Below are positions 1 through 8,494 of a DNA stretch of 64,000 nucleotides, one piece after another. Both the position numbers and the translations under genes were made by a program. The notes under the pieces are model-generated. The model searched no databases. It was not told where the DNA came from and saw only the letters and a list, made by a program, of their open reading frames with translations. The stretch lies in NCBI RefSeq assembly GCF_018613325.1, contig NZ_JAGGQJ010000010.1, positions 1 to 64,000 on the forward strand. Reading direction: 5' to 3'. Each line of letters begins with the position of its first letter. Within the stretch, counting starts at the first letter, position 1. Origin of the DNA: Bacillus sp. ISL-34 (GTDB lineage: Bacteria; Bacillota; Bacilli; Bacillales; DSM-1321).

Positions 1-162
1 TAAAATATTCACTAACTCAGTCAGTTTTGGTAACTGCTCAACCAAAGTGTTCAATGATTCCTGCACCTCGGGCTTTAAAAGCTGATCAAGGATATCCAAT
101 TGTTCTTGGTTTGCAGAAATATTAAGTGTTTCATGTTCAGGTTTTGAGACTACATCTACCAT
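1..162 (-). CDS. DUF1641 protein (YjgD/YrhD-like), N-terminal part
   Basis: Minus-strand reading frame that starts at 162 and runs off the left edge, so only the first 54 residues are seen. It has a strong ribosome binding site (AAGGGGAATT) just before its ATG. The visible sequence is an acidic, leucine-rich helical N-terminus containing DILDQLLKPEVQESL and LVEQLPKLTELV, which I recognise as the DUF1641 pattern. In B. subtilis the DUF1641 proteins YjgD and YrhD are encoded beside formate dehydrogenase-like molybdoenzymes. A partner gene would lie outside this window. Identification is from the sequence pattern of a partial protein only. Confidence 0.7.
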   Translation of the reverse strand, partial: MVDVVSKPEHETLNISANQEQLDILDQLLKPEVQESLNTLVEQLPKLTELVNIL

Positions 163-314
163 ATCTAATTCCCCTTTAAACTTAATTATTTTGATTTATG
201 TGTTTTCCGCCGATACTACTAATCATACGACTCTAACCTCTTAATTTCAAATATTTCTTTTGTGATACAAATATAATTTTTATAGTAATGATTAAGAGTT
301 ATTAGGTGGGTTTG

Positions 315-440
315 ATGATTTATCTTAATATTTCGAAAAAACAAAAAGATTATTCTAGTTATAATACCTTTTTTCATAAGAGAAGGAATGCCCTTGTCAT
401 TTCCTATAATAATAGAACACTTAAAGCCTATTTGCTATAA
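315..440 (+). CDS. Possible 41-residue peptide
   Basis: Short open frame with ATG at 315 preceded by AGGTGGG at good spacing, ending at a TAA at 438–440. The product is basic and rich in Lys, Asn, Ser and Tyr, without a membrane segment. I do not recognise a family. The only support is the ribosome binding site and an uninterrupted frame, so it may be spurious. Confidence 0.25.
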   Translation: MIYLNISKKQKDYSSYNTFFHKRRNALVISYNNRTLKAYLL

Positions 441-528
441 TGTCCATAATCTTTGAATATGCCATGCTTGAATGAGGCCCAAGAATATTTTATCTGATTT
501 AGGGTAAATAATATTATCGGAATTGGAG

Positions 529-744
529 ATGATGCCCTTGGTAGAACGCAGGATGTTAAAGGTCCATGGTGAGAATATCGAAATATGCTCTAGATATAAT
601 GAAAAATATAGTAAATGGAATTGTACAGCTAAAATTCCCAATAGTTCCATCATTGCTTATTGTCGTGATAAGAATAAGCTTCGTGCTGAGACAGTTTCTA
701 TGAGCAGGTTATTAATTACTTATGATGACTATAAAATTGTCTGA
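529..744 (+). CDS. Hypothetical 71-residue protein
   Basis: Open frame of about 71 residues ending immediately before a strong terminator at 750–793, which supports a real transcription unit. The start is unclear: ATG at 529 or 532 lies too close to GGAG, TTG 523 is possible, and ATG 553 would begin the more conserved-looking part (MLKVHGENIEICSRYN). The protein is mixed polar with three cysteines and ends in ITYDDYKIV. No family recognised. Confidence 0.45.
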   Translation: MMPLVERRMLKVHGENIEICSRYNEKYSKWNCTAKIPNSSIIAYCRDKNKLRAETVSMSRLLITYDDYKIV

Positions 745-749
745 GATGT

Positions 750-793
750 AAAAGGCGCCCAACCTCGAAGATTAAGGTTGGGCGCCTTTTTTA
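750..793 (+). terminator. Rho-independent terminator
   Basis: Long GC-rich hairpin: AAAGGCGCCCAACCT pairs with AGGTTGGGCGCCTTT across a short loop, followed by a T run. It closes the small ORF at 529–744 and could also work on the other strand because an A run precedes it. Confidence 0.9.
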
Positions 794-1145
794 TAGAAAA
801 ATATTTTATCTGCGAAATCGGGAATATATCTTCGAAAACTCCTGATTTATCTACGAATTATACAATTTATCGATTTTTCGACAAAAATTCTTTTTTAAAA
901 AAGCATTTTCTTAATAAAATGCAACGAAATTGTCAAAAAAATATCAGAAAATACTGAAAGGGAAAGTAAAATTATGTTAATATATTTAAAAAAAGTATTA
1001 TTTTTTAAGTAATCTTGAATAATTTATTTTTAAAGGATCTCCATAAATGGAGTGTAGGACCTGGCCGTTTTAGCAAGTGAAATAGCCTTATAGAATAAGA
1101 TTATCAATTGAGTTTACTACAATAAAACGAAATGGAGTCGATACA
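794..1145. other. Intergenic, AT-rich, upstream of SUKH gene
   Basis: No gene seen in about 350 bases. It is very AT rich. A short imperfect hairpin (GGATCTCC…GGAGTGTAGGACC) lies around 1035–1063 in what is probably the leader of the gene at 1146. I see no known riboswitch class. Confidence 0.5.
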
Positions 1146-1601
1146 ATGGTTAATATTACTGGATATGGCAAAGCGACACAAGAAGCAGTGAATAAGTTTC
1201 AGGAATTTGTGGGTTTTGAAATCCCTGCAGATTATCAACAATTTCTCCTTAAGCATAATGGCGGCACAACTGCGGTTCAAAACTGTAAGTTTTATGTAGA
1301 TGGATTAGACACACTCGTTTGCTTAAATGTACTTTATGGATTAGAGCTTCAAGATAAAGAACTGGATTTACAGAAATGGCATGAAGAAAACAGAGATGAC
1401 TTACATAAGAATTGCATTATAATAGGTAATGATACATGTGCAGGTAAAATCTTACTGATAAATAACGAAGAGGAACAGGGAGTTTACTTCTGGGATCAGG
1501 GTTGGTATTCGGATCCATCAAGCCAGGATGAAAATATTTATAAAGTTGCATCGAGTTTTAAATCTTTCATTGAGGGATTGAAAATCCCGGAGGAAATCTA
1601 A
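1146..1601 (+). CDS. SMI1/KNR4 (SUKH) family protein
   Basis: A 151-residue soluble protein with the SUKH-fold pattern: an N-terminal helix (EAVNKFQEFVGFEIP) followed by the diagnostic AdYqqFLLkHNGG block at residues about 28–40, then beta-strand segments, an acidic central part and the C-terminal SSFKSFIEGL helix typical of the family. SUKH proteins are often immunity proteins against contact-dependent or polymorphic toxins, but many single copies have unknown roles. No toxin gene is adjacent, so this is an orphan. Start ATG at 1146 is preceded by a GGAG motif. Assignment to the family is good; the immunity role is inference. Confidence 0.85.
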   Translation: MVNITGYGKATQEAVNKFQEFVGFEIPADYQQFLLKHNGGTTAVQNCKFYVDGLDTLVCLNVLYGLELQDKELDLQKWHEENRDDLHKNCIIIGNDTCAGKILLINNEEEQGVYFWDQGWYSDPSSQDENIYKVASSFKSFIEGLKIPEEI

Positions 1602-1673
1602 TTTTATTGTAATCCCCTTGATTGGCTCATACCATTCAAGGTTTTTTATTGTCATTTTAATGAAGAGAAAAAG

Positions 1674-2583
1674 ATGTATAAAATATTATTGGTTAAAGAC
1701 GATTCCAAAATAGCTGGAATCTTGGTCAATTATTTAAAAAGGTGGGTATGAGGTTTTTGAAGTGAAGCAGCTGGACCAAGTCTTTGCGGAGTTCCAACAG
1801 ATAAAGCCAGATTTGGTCTTGTTGGATATTAATCTTCCCTATTATGATGGTTTCCATAGGTGCCGGCTAATAAGGACGGTTTCAAAGATTCCCAACATAT
1901 TCACCTCTGCAAGGACAGATGAAATGAACCATGTCATGGCCATTGAATATGGCGGAGATGATTATTTAACAAAACCGTTTAATTTGGAAGTGGTACTGGC
2001 GAAAATAAAGAGTGTCCTGCGTAGGGTTTACGGTGAATATGCGGAAATATCTTCATTCCACCAACAAATAAAGGAAATGGATGGACTAACACTTTATACG
2101 GAAAAAGCGATGATTGAATATCAGAACAATCAGGTAACGTTAACTCAAAATGAGTTGAAATTATTGAATTGTTTACTACGACAATATGACACCATTGTCT
2201 CGCGTGAAGATTTGCTTGAAGCATTATGGAATGATGATTCATTTGTTGATGACAATACATTGACCGTCAATGTCACAAGGGTTCGGAAAAAACTCGAGGA
2301 TATTGGCGTCAAGCATGCCATAACAACCAGCAGGGGAAAAGGATATCGACTAAAAGTAGTGCAAGGTGAAGAGGAAGCTAAAGTCCTTTATGAAAGACCG
2401 TCTTTATTTTATTTTTTATACCGTTCTATTGGTAAGCCTGCTTATTATTGCTTATGCATTAGCCGTTCTGGAAGCGGGGAATCACATATCGATTGCAAAT
2501 ATCATCTATTTAATTATTCTTGCGTTGTTTATGATGCTTCTATTTTTAGCGGGCGATTATATAAGGCAGTACTACAAACCTAA
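1674..2583 (+). pseudogene. Frameshifted OmpR-type response regulator (BceR-like)
   Basis: Start ATG at 1674 gives MYKILLVKDDSKIAGILVNY, a receiver-domain N-terminus. This frame hits TGA at 1749, while the rest of the receiver and the winged-helix domain continue in another frame from about 1741. Removing one A from the AAAAA run at 1736–1740 restores a continuous protein. Downstream, VLLDINLPYYDG holds the phospho-acceptor Asp, TSARTDEMNHVMAIEYGGDDYLTKPF is the typical BceR-type alpha4–beta5 block, and VNVTRVRKKLED…TSRGKGYRLK is the DNA-recognition region. The usual VEDD acidic site reads VKDD here. The normal stop after the wHTH is also lost, so the frame runs to 2583 over the next gene. 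BceR-type regulators control antimicrobial-peptide detoxification ABC transporters; this copy looks inactive. Confidence 0.85.
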
Positions 2584-2590
2584 TATTTAA
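2366..2590 (+). pseudogene. Truncated sensor kinase N-terminus (BceS-like)
   Basis: Begins at GTG 2366 (or ATG 2390), overlapping the end of the regulator frame as is usual in BceRS pairs. It encodes two hydrophobic segments separated by a very short extracellular loop (…YFIFYTVLLVSLLIIAY… and …IIYLIILALFMMLLFLA…), the intramembrane-sensing kinase architecture. It then stops after about 74 residues. The histidine phosphotransfer and ATPase domains are missing. The sequence passes directly into permease-like coding sequence, so a deletion removed most of the kinase, the ATPase gene and the first part of the permease. Confidence 0.75.
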
Positions 2591-2594
2591 TATT

Positions 2595-3701
2595 AAGGAC
2601 TATTCCAGGTTATTCTTTTTGACCTCGATCATCACAGCCGTGATTTTGACCGCTGCAGGAACACTTTTCATGTTTAGTGCAGATTTAAAAAAGCAAGGGA
2701 TGGATAACATTCCGCAATCCATTGACTGGGTTGAAAATGACGCTTCCGTTTATTCCGTTATTGAACCATCCGCAGTAGAGAAAACATTAAAGGAGGATGG
2801 ATTCAAGATCCTTTACGAAGTAAATATGACAGGTGTGCCCATTTCCCACATGTTACCCCATATGAGAACGGGAGAATCCAATGAAAATTAGTCATTATTA
2901 ATCTCGGAAAGTGATTATAACAATGTGGCTGCATTGCGAAAAATTGACCCAGTAAAGTTATCCGGAAAAGAAGCGTTATACATTTTTCCTTATGGGGGAC
3001 TGGATTATCAATTCGTCCAAAAGGGAGAACAAAAAGAGCTTCATTATGGTAAACAAACCATACAGGTAACAATGGCCGGTCAGCGCGATCAATCCATAGT
3101 CGCTCCCATAAAATCAGCAACGACCCTGATGGTGGTCGATGATCAGCTGTATCATGAAATAACTGCTGATGTGCCTTTGAAAGAGATGGTAAGAGTACGA
3201 GGGTATGAAGTTAAAGATTGGGAAGAATCAATGGAAACATCTGGTGAAATTGAAAAAATGTCTAATGATCCTGACCATAATCAATTGCAAACAAGAGCTC
3301 CGATTTATCAAGAAATGAAACAGGGAAGCATTTTGATACTTTTTATCGGCTTGTTTGTCAGTTTATTATTCTTTATCGTCCAAGGAAGCATGATGTATCT
3401 GAGAGTTTTTACGAATTTAGAAGATAAAAAAATCCAAATTCACGCCCTTCATCGATTGGGCCTGACAAAAAAAGAAATACGGCAAATTTTAAGTGCGGAA
3501 ATACGCATCCTCTTTTTCGCTCCTTCTCTGATAGGAATGATTAATGCCATAGTCGCCTACATGGCATTAAGCAATTTATTGGGATCCAATTTGTTTGTCT
3601 ATTCGGCCATGGTCATCGCAACGTATTTTCTTTTTCAGCTGCTATATTATCAAGTAACTAAAAAGATGTATGAGCGGCCAGTCATCAATTCGATTAAATG
3701 A
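2595..3701 (+). pseudogene. C-terminal part of BceB-type ABC permease, with internal stop
   Basis: Reading frame equivalent to the middle and C-terminal parts of a BceB/FtsX-type permease. It opens with a transmembrane helix (SIITAVILTAAGTLFMF), continues through a large extracytoplasmic domain, and ends with three C-terminal helices (ILILFIGLFVSLLFFIV, FFAPSLIGMINAIVAYMAL, FVYSAMVIATYFLFQLLYY). A TAG at 2889–2891 interrupts the frame, which resumes in phase and is open to the TGA at 3699. The N-terminal transmembrane block and any start codon are missing. Together with the two preceding features this is a decayed antimicrobial-peptide sensing and detoxification module. A terminator follows. 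Confidence 0.8.
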
Positions 3702-3714
3702 AAGTATATATATT

Positions 3715-3752
3715 AATGGAATCAGGGGATCAGGCTCTGATTCCATTTTTTT
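3715..3752 (+). terminator. Rho-independent terminator
   Basis: Stem AATGGAATCAG pairs with CTGATTCCATT, followed by seven T residues, directly downstream of the decayed permease. Confidence 0.85.
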
Positions 3753-4249
3753 ATTCAGGAGATCTTCTCATTGTAATGGCGTTTTCATTAATCAGAAATT
3801 AGTTAATATGTACTATTGAAAGAGGAGTGATCCACTATTTTGCACAGATTATATGAATTATGGTGTAATTTTACAGATGAATCCTCTAGATTCTTGTAAT
3901 ATTTTCATATAAAGGGTAAAATTATTTATTTGAAGCGAAAATATCGAACTCTACATCATTCATTTTTTCCATTTTCTCATACGTAATTATATTGATATAA
4001 TTGATTATCTGGAAATAATATGATTTATTAGAAATGATTAATAGTTGAAGTGGGGTAGATTAAAATATTAAAAGTTATATGATCAAAAAATAGTGGGTGA
4101 TCTGTTAATTACTTGATTAATTATAGTAGTATATGCCTGGAGTTATAGAGAATATTAGATTTTTTCTCTATTTCTTTGTCACTTTATATAGTAAACTCAG
4201 AATAGGTTCGTTAACTTTTAGCTGCTAGAGATGAGGTAAGTTTAATCCT
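3753..4249. other. Intergenic region upstream of sensor kinase
   Basis: About 500 bases with no supported gene. It is strongly AT rich and presumably holds the promoter of the kinase at 4250. I could not single out one promoter with confidence. Confidence 0.45.
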
Positions 4250-5572
4250 ATGAAAAATAAAAAGTTAAGGGCATTTCTTTATTTGACCATTCTTTTATTG
4301 ATTGTTTTCATTCTTCTAAATATGTTTTCAACATATTTAAGCATTAAAAATTCTGTGCAAAAATCCGTTGCTAATCAAAACTTGGTAGCTGCTAGATCTA
4401 TTGCCGACTCGATGGATATAGAGGCCTATCAGCGATTTCTCAATAACCAAGTAAAGAGCCGGGATTATGAGGATATAAAAGCTTACTTAGAGGATGCCCG
4501 TGAAAAAATAGGAGCATTATATGTTTATACCATCATGATTGATAATCCGAGAGTGTCCAAGTGCATGATTACTGGGTTTTCTAAAGATCATAAAGGGGAT
4601 TTTCCTATCGGTGGTGCATGTACTGTTCCGCCAGAGCAGGTCAAACAGGGGTATGAAGGCAAAAGCTTCATTACCGGGATTCTAGAAGATCCAGAGTATG
4701 GTGAGTATTTGACTGTGGGAGTGCCAATGAAAAATCAAGATGGCGACATAATTGGTTTTTTGGGCATTGATGTGAGCGCAGAAGATATTAATGCCATTAA
4801 CGGCAAGGTATTGAAAAGCAGCATTGCCATTCTTGTTTATAATGGTGGATTTGTTATCATGCTGCTGGTTACCTTTTTTGTCATTCAAAAATGGTATCAA
4901 AAGGAACTGACACGTGAAGTGGGGGATACGGAAGATACGTATCAATCGGAATTTCAATCTCTCATTGCTTCGGTCCGCTCATTAAGGCATGATTTTTCCA
5001 ATCATATTCAGGTGATACATGGACTGCTTAAATTAGAGGAGAACGCAAAAGCGCTCGAATACTTAACCGGTCTTTCAAAAGAAGTGCATTCAATTGAATC
5101 GATGAAATTGGATGTGACTCACCCGGGCTTATCTGTTCTGTTAGAGACAAAAAGGCTCTCGGCCCAGAATTATAACATCGATATTGAGGTTGATGTTTCA
5201 CCCGAATCCTTCAATCGAATCAAAACAGTCGATTTGATTAAATTATTATCAAATGTTATCGATAATGCTATTGAGGCAACAATTGAATTGCCAGAGCAAG
5301 AACGCCGAATGAATATTGCCTGCAAAGCTGAAGATGAAAAGTATACGTTTATGGTAACGAACACCGGACCAATGATTTCGGAATTAGATCTGGAGAATAT
5401 ATTCGCCAGCGGATTTTCAACCAAAAAGGCACAAAAGGGCAAAGTTCGCGGACAAGGATTGTTCATCGTTAAAGACTTAGTGAACAGATATGATGGAGAG
5501 ATTCATGTACAATCCTCTGAAAAAGAAACGACGGTTACGATGATCATACCCGTAAATGGAAAAATGGGCTAA
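4250..5572 (+). CDS. Orphan sensor histidine kinase, Spo0B-like dimerisation helix and GHKL ATPase
   Basis: A 440-residue membrane kinase. Residues about 7–29 form a first transmembrane helix, followed by an extracytoplasmic sensor region and a second helix near 186–212 (SSIAILVYNGGFVIMLLVTFFVI). Next comes the phospho-acceptor segment SVRSLRHDFSNHIQVIHGLLKL, the helical-hairpin type shared by Spo0B and CitA/DcuS-like kinases. The HATPase domain shows an N box (NVIDNAIEA) and a G box (GQGLFIVKDLV). The sensor part holds a DcuS/Cache-like GFLGIDVSAED segment. No response regulator is adjacent, so the partner is unknown; contribution to the sporulation phosphorelay is possible but speculative. 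A GAGGT motif precedes ATG 4250, and a strong terminator follows. Confidence 0.85.
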   Translation: MKNKKLRAFLYLTILLLIVFILLNMFSTYLSIKNSVQKSVANQNLVAARSIADSMDIEAYQRFLNNQVKSRDYEDIKAYLEDAREKIGALYVYTIMIDNPRVSKCMITGFSKDHKGDFPIGGACTVPPEQVKQGYEGKSFITGILEDPEYGEYLTVGVPMKNQDGDIIGFLGIDVSAEDINAINGKVLKSSIAILVYNGGFVIMLLVTFFVIQKWYQKELTREVGDTEDTYQSEFQSLIASVRSLRHDFSNHIQVIHGLLKLEENAKALEYLTGLSKEVHSIESMKLDVTHPGLSVLLETKRLSAQNYNIDIEVDVSPESFNRIKTVDLIKLLSNVIDNAIEATIELPEQERRMNIACKAEDEKYTFMVTNTGPMISELDLENIFASGFSTKKAQKGKVRGQGLFIVKDLVNRYDGEIHVQSSEKETTVTMIIPVNGKMG

Positions 5573-5602
5573 ATTGAAAATCCAAAGGAAGCACAAATTG
5601 AT

Positions 5603-5648
5603 AAAAAGGCATGATTCCTCAATTCAGAAGGAATCATGCCTTTTTTAT
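5603..5648 (+). terminator. Strong rho-independent terminator
   Basis: AAAAAGGCATGATTCCT pairs with AGGAATCATGCCTTTTTT around an eight-base loop. It closes the sensor kinase gene and isolates it from miaA. Confidence 0.9.
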
Positions 5649-5918
5649 GATTCTATTATCGGGATCATAATCATAATCCCCCTTCTATCGGGAGAAGGGG
5701 GATTGAAAATCCCGTTTTTCTCCAGTGCCGCAAATGGGGCTATGGGCTTCAAATGAATTTCGGTATTTACACCCTGACAATCTAAGAGATATGAAGATGA
5801 CGATTACCGGGGGGAAATTGAATAAAAGTACCTGAATTGGACATAATGGGTAGATGTTTAGCTGCTTTCATCGAGATTATGATAAGATAGGGAAAAAATC
5901 ATTTAAGGCAGTGAGATT
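5649..5918. other. Intergenic region upstream of miaA
   Basis: No supported gene. A second weak hairpin (GGAGAAGGGGGA…TCCCGTTTTTCTCC) lies at about 5691–5722. The remainder should include the miaA promoter. Confidence 0.4.
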
Positions 5919-6902
5919 GTGAAACAACAAAAAGGAAAACTTCTCGTGATCATTGGACCGACTGCTGTTGGGAAGACAAAGATGAGCATTGAGATGGCAA
6001 AGTTATTTAATGGTGAAATTATTAGCGGAGACTCCATGCAGGTTTATAAAGGGATGGATATTGGGACTGCAAAAATCAAGAGGGAAGAAACAGAAGGAAT
6101 TCCTCACTATTTACTTGATATTAAAGACCCGGATGAACCATTTAGTGCGGCAGAGTTCCAGGAGCGAGCTAATGCTTGTATCGAGGATATCCAAAGCAGA
6201 GGTAAACTCCCCATTATTGTCGGTGGAACAGGATTATACATACAATCGGTCATTTATGATTATCAATTTTCGGAGGCGCCATCCGACCCTGTTTATAGGG
6301 AGGGACTCGAAAAGCAGGTAAGGGAGTTAGGAATCGATCCTGTATTTGAACAATTACGCAGCGTTGACCCGGAAAGTGCGAATCGGATTCATCCTAATAA
6401 TGTAAGAAGGGTGATCAGGGCACTTGAGATTTTTCATTGTACCGGTAAAACGATGAGTGAGCAGCTGAATGAACAGCCTACAGAATTGAAATATGATACG
6501 TGCATCATTGGATTGACAATGGAACGTGAAAAGTTATACGAACGCATCGATCAACGTGTTGATGTCATGGTAGATGAAGGGCTGATTCAAGAGGTGGAGT
6601 CATTTCATGAAAAAGGTTTGAGGGATTGCCAATCGATCCAGGCTATAGGCTATAAAGAAATCTATGATTATTTTGATGGAAGGGCTTCTTTGGATGAAGC
6701 GGTTGAGACATTGAAGCAAAACTCCCGTCGTTATGCAAAAAGGCAATTGACCTGGTTTCGGAATAAAATGGATGTAATTTGGTTTGATATGACCGATCTT
6801 GAGGGTTTTCCGAAAAAAATACATGAAATATCTGGATTTATAGCAGGAAAGCTTTTCAGTGAAGGCGAATACATAAATTTAGAGAGAAAAGAGGAGGACT
6901 AA
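5919..6902 (+). CDS. miaA: tRNA dimethylallyltransferase
   Basis: Transfers a dimethylallyl group from DMAPP to N6 of adenosine-37 in tRNAs that read codons starting with U, the first step of the ms2i6A modification. The 327-residue protein has the P-loop GPTAVGKTK near residue 13, the DSMQVYKGMDIGTAK block (catalytic Asp region), VGGTGLYIQS, and the R-rich VRRVIRALEI and QLTWFRN segments, all typical of MiaA and at full length for the family. The start is GTG at 5919 preceded by a weak purine-rich site. It is followed three bases later by hfq, exactly as in B. subtilis, so the two are probably co-transcribed. Confidence 0.97.
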   Translation: MKQQKGKLLVIIGPTAVGKTKMSIEMAKLFNGEIISGDSMQVYKGMDIGTAKIKREETEGIPHYLLDIKDPDEPFSAAEFQERANACIEDIQSRGKLPIIVGGTGLYIQSVIYDYQFSEAPSDPVYREGLEKQVRELGIDPVFEQLRSVDPESANRIHPNNVRRVIRALEIFHCTGKTMSEQLNEQPTELKYDTCIIGLTMEREKLYERIDQRVDVMVDEGLIQEVESFHEKGLRDCQSIQAIGYKEIYDYFDGRASLDEAVETLKQNSRRYAKRQLTWFRNKMDVIWFDMTDLEGFPKKIHEISGFIAGKLFSEGEYINLERKEED

Positions 6903-6905
6903 TTC

Positions 6906-7139
6906 ATGAAACAATCAGTAAATATTCAAGATCAGTTTCTAAATCAATTACGGAAAGATGGTACGTATGTGACGGTATTTTTATTAAACGGGTTCCAGAT
7001 TAGAGGACAAGTGAAAGGGTTCGATAATTTTACCGTTTTATTTGAATCGGAGGGCAAACAGCAATTAGTCTATAAACATGCGATTTCTACATTTGCTCCA
7101 CAACGTAATGTTCAGATTGATTATGAAGTGAAGGAATAA
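6906..7139 (+). CDS. hfq: RNA chaperone Hfq
   Basis: A 77-residue Sm-like protein that forms hexamers and binds small RNAs and A-rich sequences. The Sm1 part includes [35 protein letters not shown], with the usual Gln-8-type and Asp/Gly residues. The Sm2 motif is [10 protein letters not shown], the Gram-positive variant of YKHAIST. It begins three bases after miaA (GAGGA then ATG), so translation is probably coupled. In Bacillus, Hfq has milder effects than in enterobacteria. A terminator directly follows. Confidence 0.97.
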   Translation: MKQSVNIQDQFLNQLRKDGTYVTVFLLNGFQIRGQVKGFDNFTVLFESEGKQQLVYKHAISTFAPQRNVQIDYEVKE

Positions 7140-7155
7140 TCATATATATGAATGT

Positions 7156-7193
7156 AAAAAACAGGTTTAGCTTATAGCGACCTGTTTTTTTTT
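7156..7193 (+). terminator. Terminator after miaA–hfq
   Basis: AAAAAACAGGT pairs with ACCTGTTTTTT, followed by more T residues. It ends the miaA–hfq operon. Confidence 0.85.
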
Positions 7194-7485
7194 GCATGCA
7201 CTTCTCTGTTCTTTTTCAAAGAATCGATAATTTTACGTACTTGTTTTGAATATATATCAAGGGACGGATTATTTTCCGGGAAACCGCAGGAAATGACATT
7301 CCCCCATATAAATTGGTGAACGGGAATGGAGATTGTCGCAACATATCCTCCAAGGGAAGAATCCTGTCAGAATAAGTCGCTTTTCAGGAAGGGATACGGC
7401 TTAAATAATCGAATTTTCCGATGGGTTAGCAATGACCATCATAAATCGAATGAAAATTTGTGGAATTAGAGTAAGGGTCCAAGAT
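7194..7485. other. hfq–spoVK intergenic, possible minus-strand relic
   Basis: No intact gene. On the minus strand, from about 7366 down to 7172, there is a start-less open frame of about 64 codons. It reads GGYVATISIPVHQFIWGN then SLDIYSKQVRKIIDSLKK and looks protein-like, but it runs into the hfq terminator and has a stop at its upstream end. It may be the remnant of a small gene. B. subtilis carries small genes (ymzC, ymzA) at this spot, but I cannot equate them. The spoVK promoter should also lie here. Confidence 0.35.
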
Positions 7486-7500
7486 GGAGAGGTGAATGCA

Positions 7501-8457
7501 TTGGAACAACCGATCCGTATGAAAAATAACGGGCAAATCAATATTGTGTTTAATGAGGGAAGCAGAAAAGCGCTACAAAAGGAACTGCCGATAAAAGAAG
7601 TTATAGTGCAGGAAATCCCCCACCAGCATGTGGCATTGAAAGAGATTGAAGATGAACTGAAATCGCTGGTCGGAATGGAAGAAATGAAACGGATGATAAA
7701 AGAGATATATGCCTGGATTTACATCAATAAACAACGTGAGGCAAAAGGGCTGAAGACTGGCAGGCAAGCTTTGCATATGATGTTTAAAGGAAATCCCGGA
7801 ACAGGGAAAACGACGGTTGCACGTTTAATCGGTAAGTTGTTTCAAAAAATGAATGTACTATCGAAAGGGCATTTAATTGAAGCGGAGAGGGCAGATTTGG
7901 TCGGGGAATACATTGGTCATACTGCCCAAAAAACAAGGGATTTAATTAAAAAGGCCATTGGCGGGATCTTATTTATTGATGAAGCCTATTCCTTGGGAAG
8001 AGGCGGTGAAAAGGATTTTGGCAAAGAAGCCATAGATACCCTTGTCAAGCATATGGAGGATCGGCAGCACGAATTCATTTTGATCCTTGCTGGATATTCG
8101 AGGGAAATGGATTATTTCCTCAGCCTTAATCCTGGACTTCATTCCAGATTCCCGCTTGTTATTGATTTTCCGGATTATTCGATAGAACAGTTAATGGAGA
8201 TAGCCGATCGGATGCTGCAGGAAAAGGAATATCTAATGAATCGGGATGCCGAAAGGAAATTAAAAGAACATTTAATCATATTGCGTTCATTTCGGGGACC
8301 TATTTCATTTTCTAACGGACGTTATATCCGCAATGTACTTGAAAAGTCAATTAGGGCCCAGGCAATGCGGCTTTTATTGGAGGATTCATTTGAAAAATCC
8401 GATTTACTGACGCTTACCAGCCAAGATTTGGTTTTCGAGGATGATGAGAAAGAATGA
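7501..8457 (+). CDS. spoVK: Stage V sporulation protein K, AAA+ ATPase
   Basis: AAA+ ATPase of the CbxX/CfxQ family needed for spore maturation in B. subtilis. It shows Walker A FKGNPGTGKTTVAR, Walker B GGILFIDEAYSL, and the conserved VGEYIGHTAQKTRDLIKKA pore/sensor region and SRFP arginine-finger segment. I place the start at TTG 7501: GGAGAGGTG lies six bases upstream, and the resulting N-terminus (EQPIRMKNNGQINIVFNEG) lines up with that of B. subtilis SpoVK as I recall it. This gives 318 residues. An in-frame ATG at 7432 lacks a ribosome binding site. Context (hfq upstream, hflX downstream) matches B. subtilis. Confidence 0.93.
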   Translation: MEQPIRMKNNGQINIVFNEGSRKALQKELPIKEVIVQEIPHQHVALKEIEDELKSLVGMEEMKRMIKEIYAWIYINKQREAKGLKTGRQALHMMFKGNPGTGKTTVARLIGKLFQKMNVLSKGHLIEAERADLVGEYIGHTAQKTRDLIKKAIGGILFIDEAYSLGRGGEKDFGKEAIDTLVKHMEDRQHEFILILAGYSREMDYFLSLNPGLHSRFPLVIDFPDYSIEQLMEIADRMLQEKEYLMNRDAERKLKEHLIILRSFRGPISFSNGRYIRNVLEKSIRAQAMRLLLEDSFEKSDLLTLTSQDLVFEDDEKE

Positions 8458-8461
8458 CATG

Positions 8462-8490
8462 GAAAAGCCCACCAAGATGGCGGGCTTTTC
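8462..8490. terminator. Bidirectional terminator between convergent genes
   Basis: GAAAAGCCC pairs with GGGCTTTTC around a short loop. It lies five bases after spoVK and just before the end of the minus-strand channel gene, so it can serve both. Confidence 0.8.
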
Positions 8491-8494
8491 AAAT

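Noticed and set aside
1020-1145. Riboswitch in the leader of the SUKH gene
   Set aside because: Only a short imperfect hairpin; no match to any riboswitch core I know.
1979-2260. Minus-strand frame within the regulator pseudogene
   Set aside because: Antisense to clear receiver/wHTH coding sequence.
5556-5756. 66-codon frame after the sensor kinase
   Set aside because: It starts inside the kinase end, crosses the strong terminator at 5603–5648 and encodes it.
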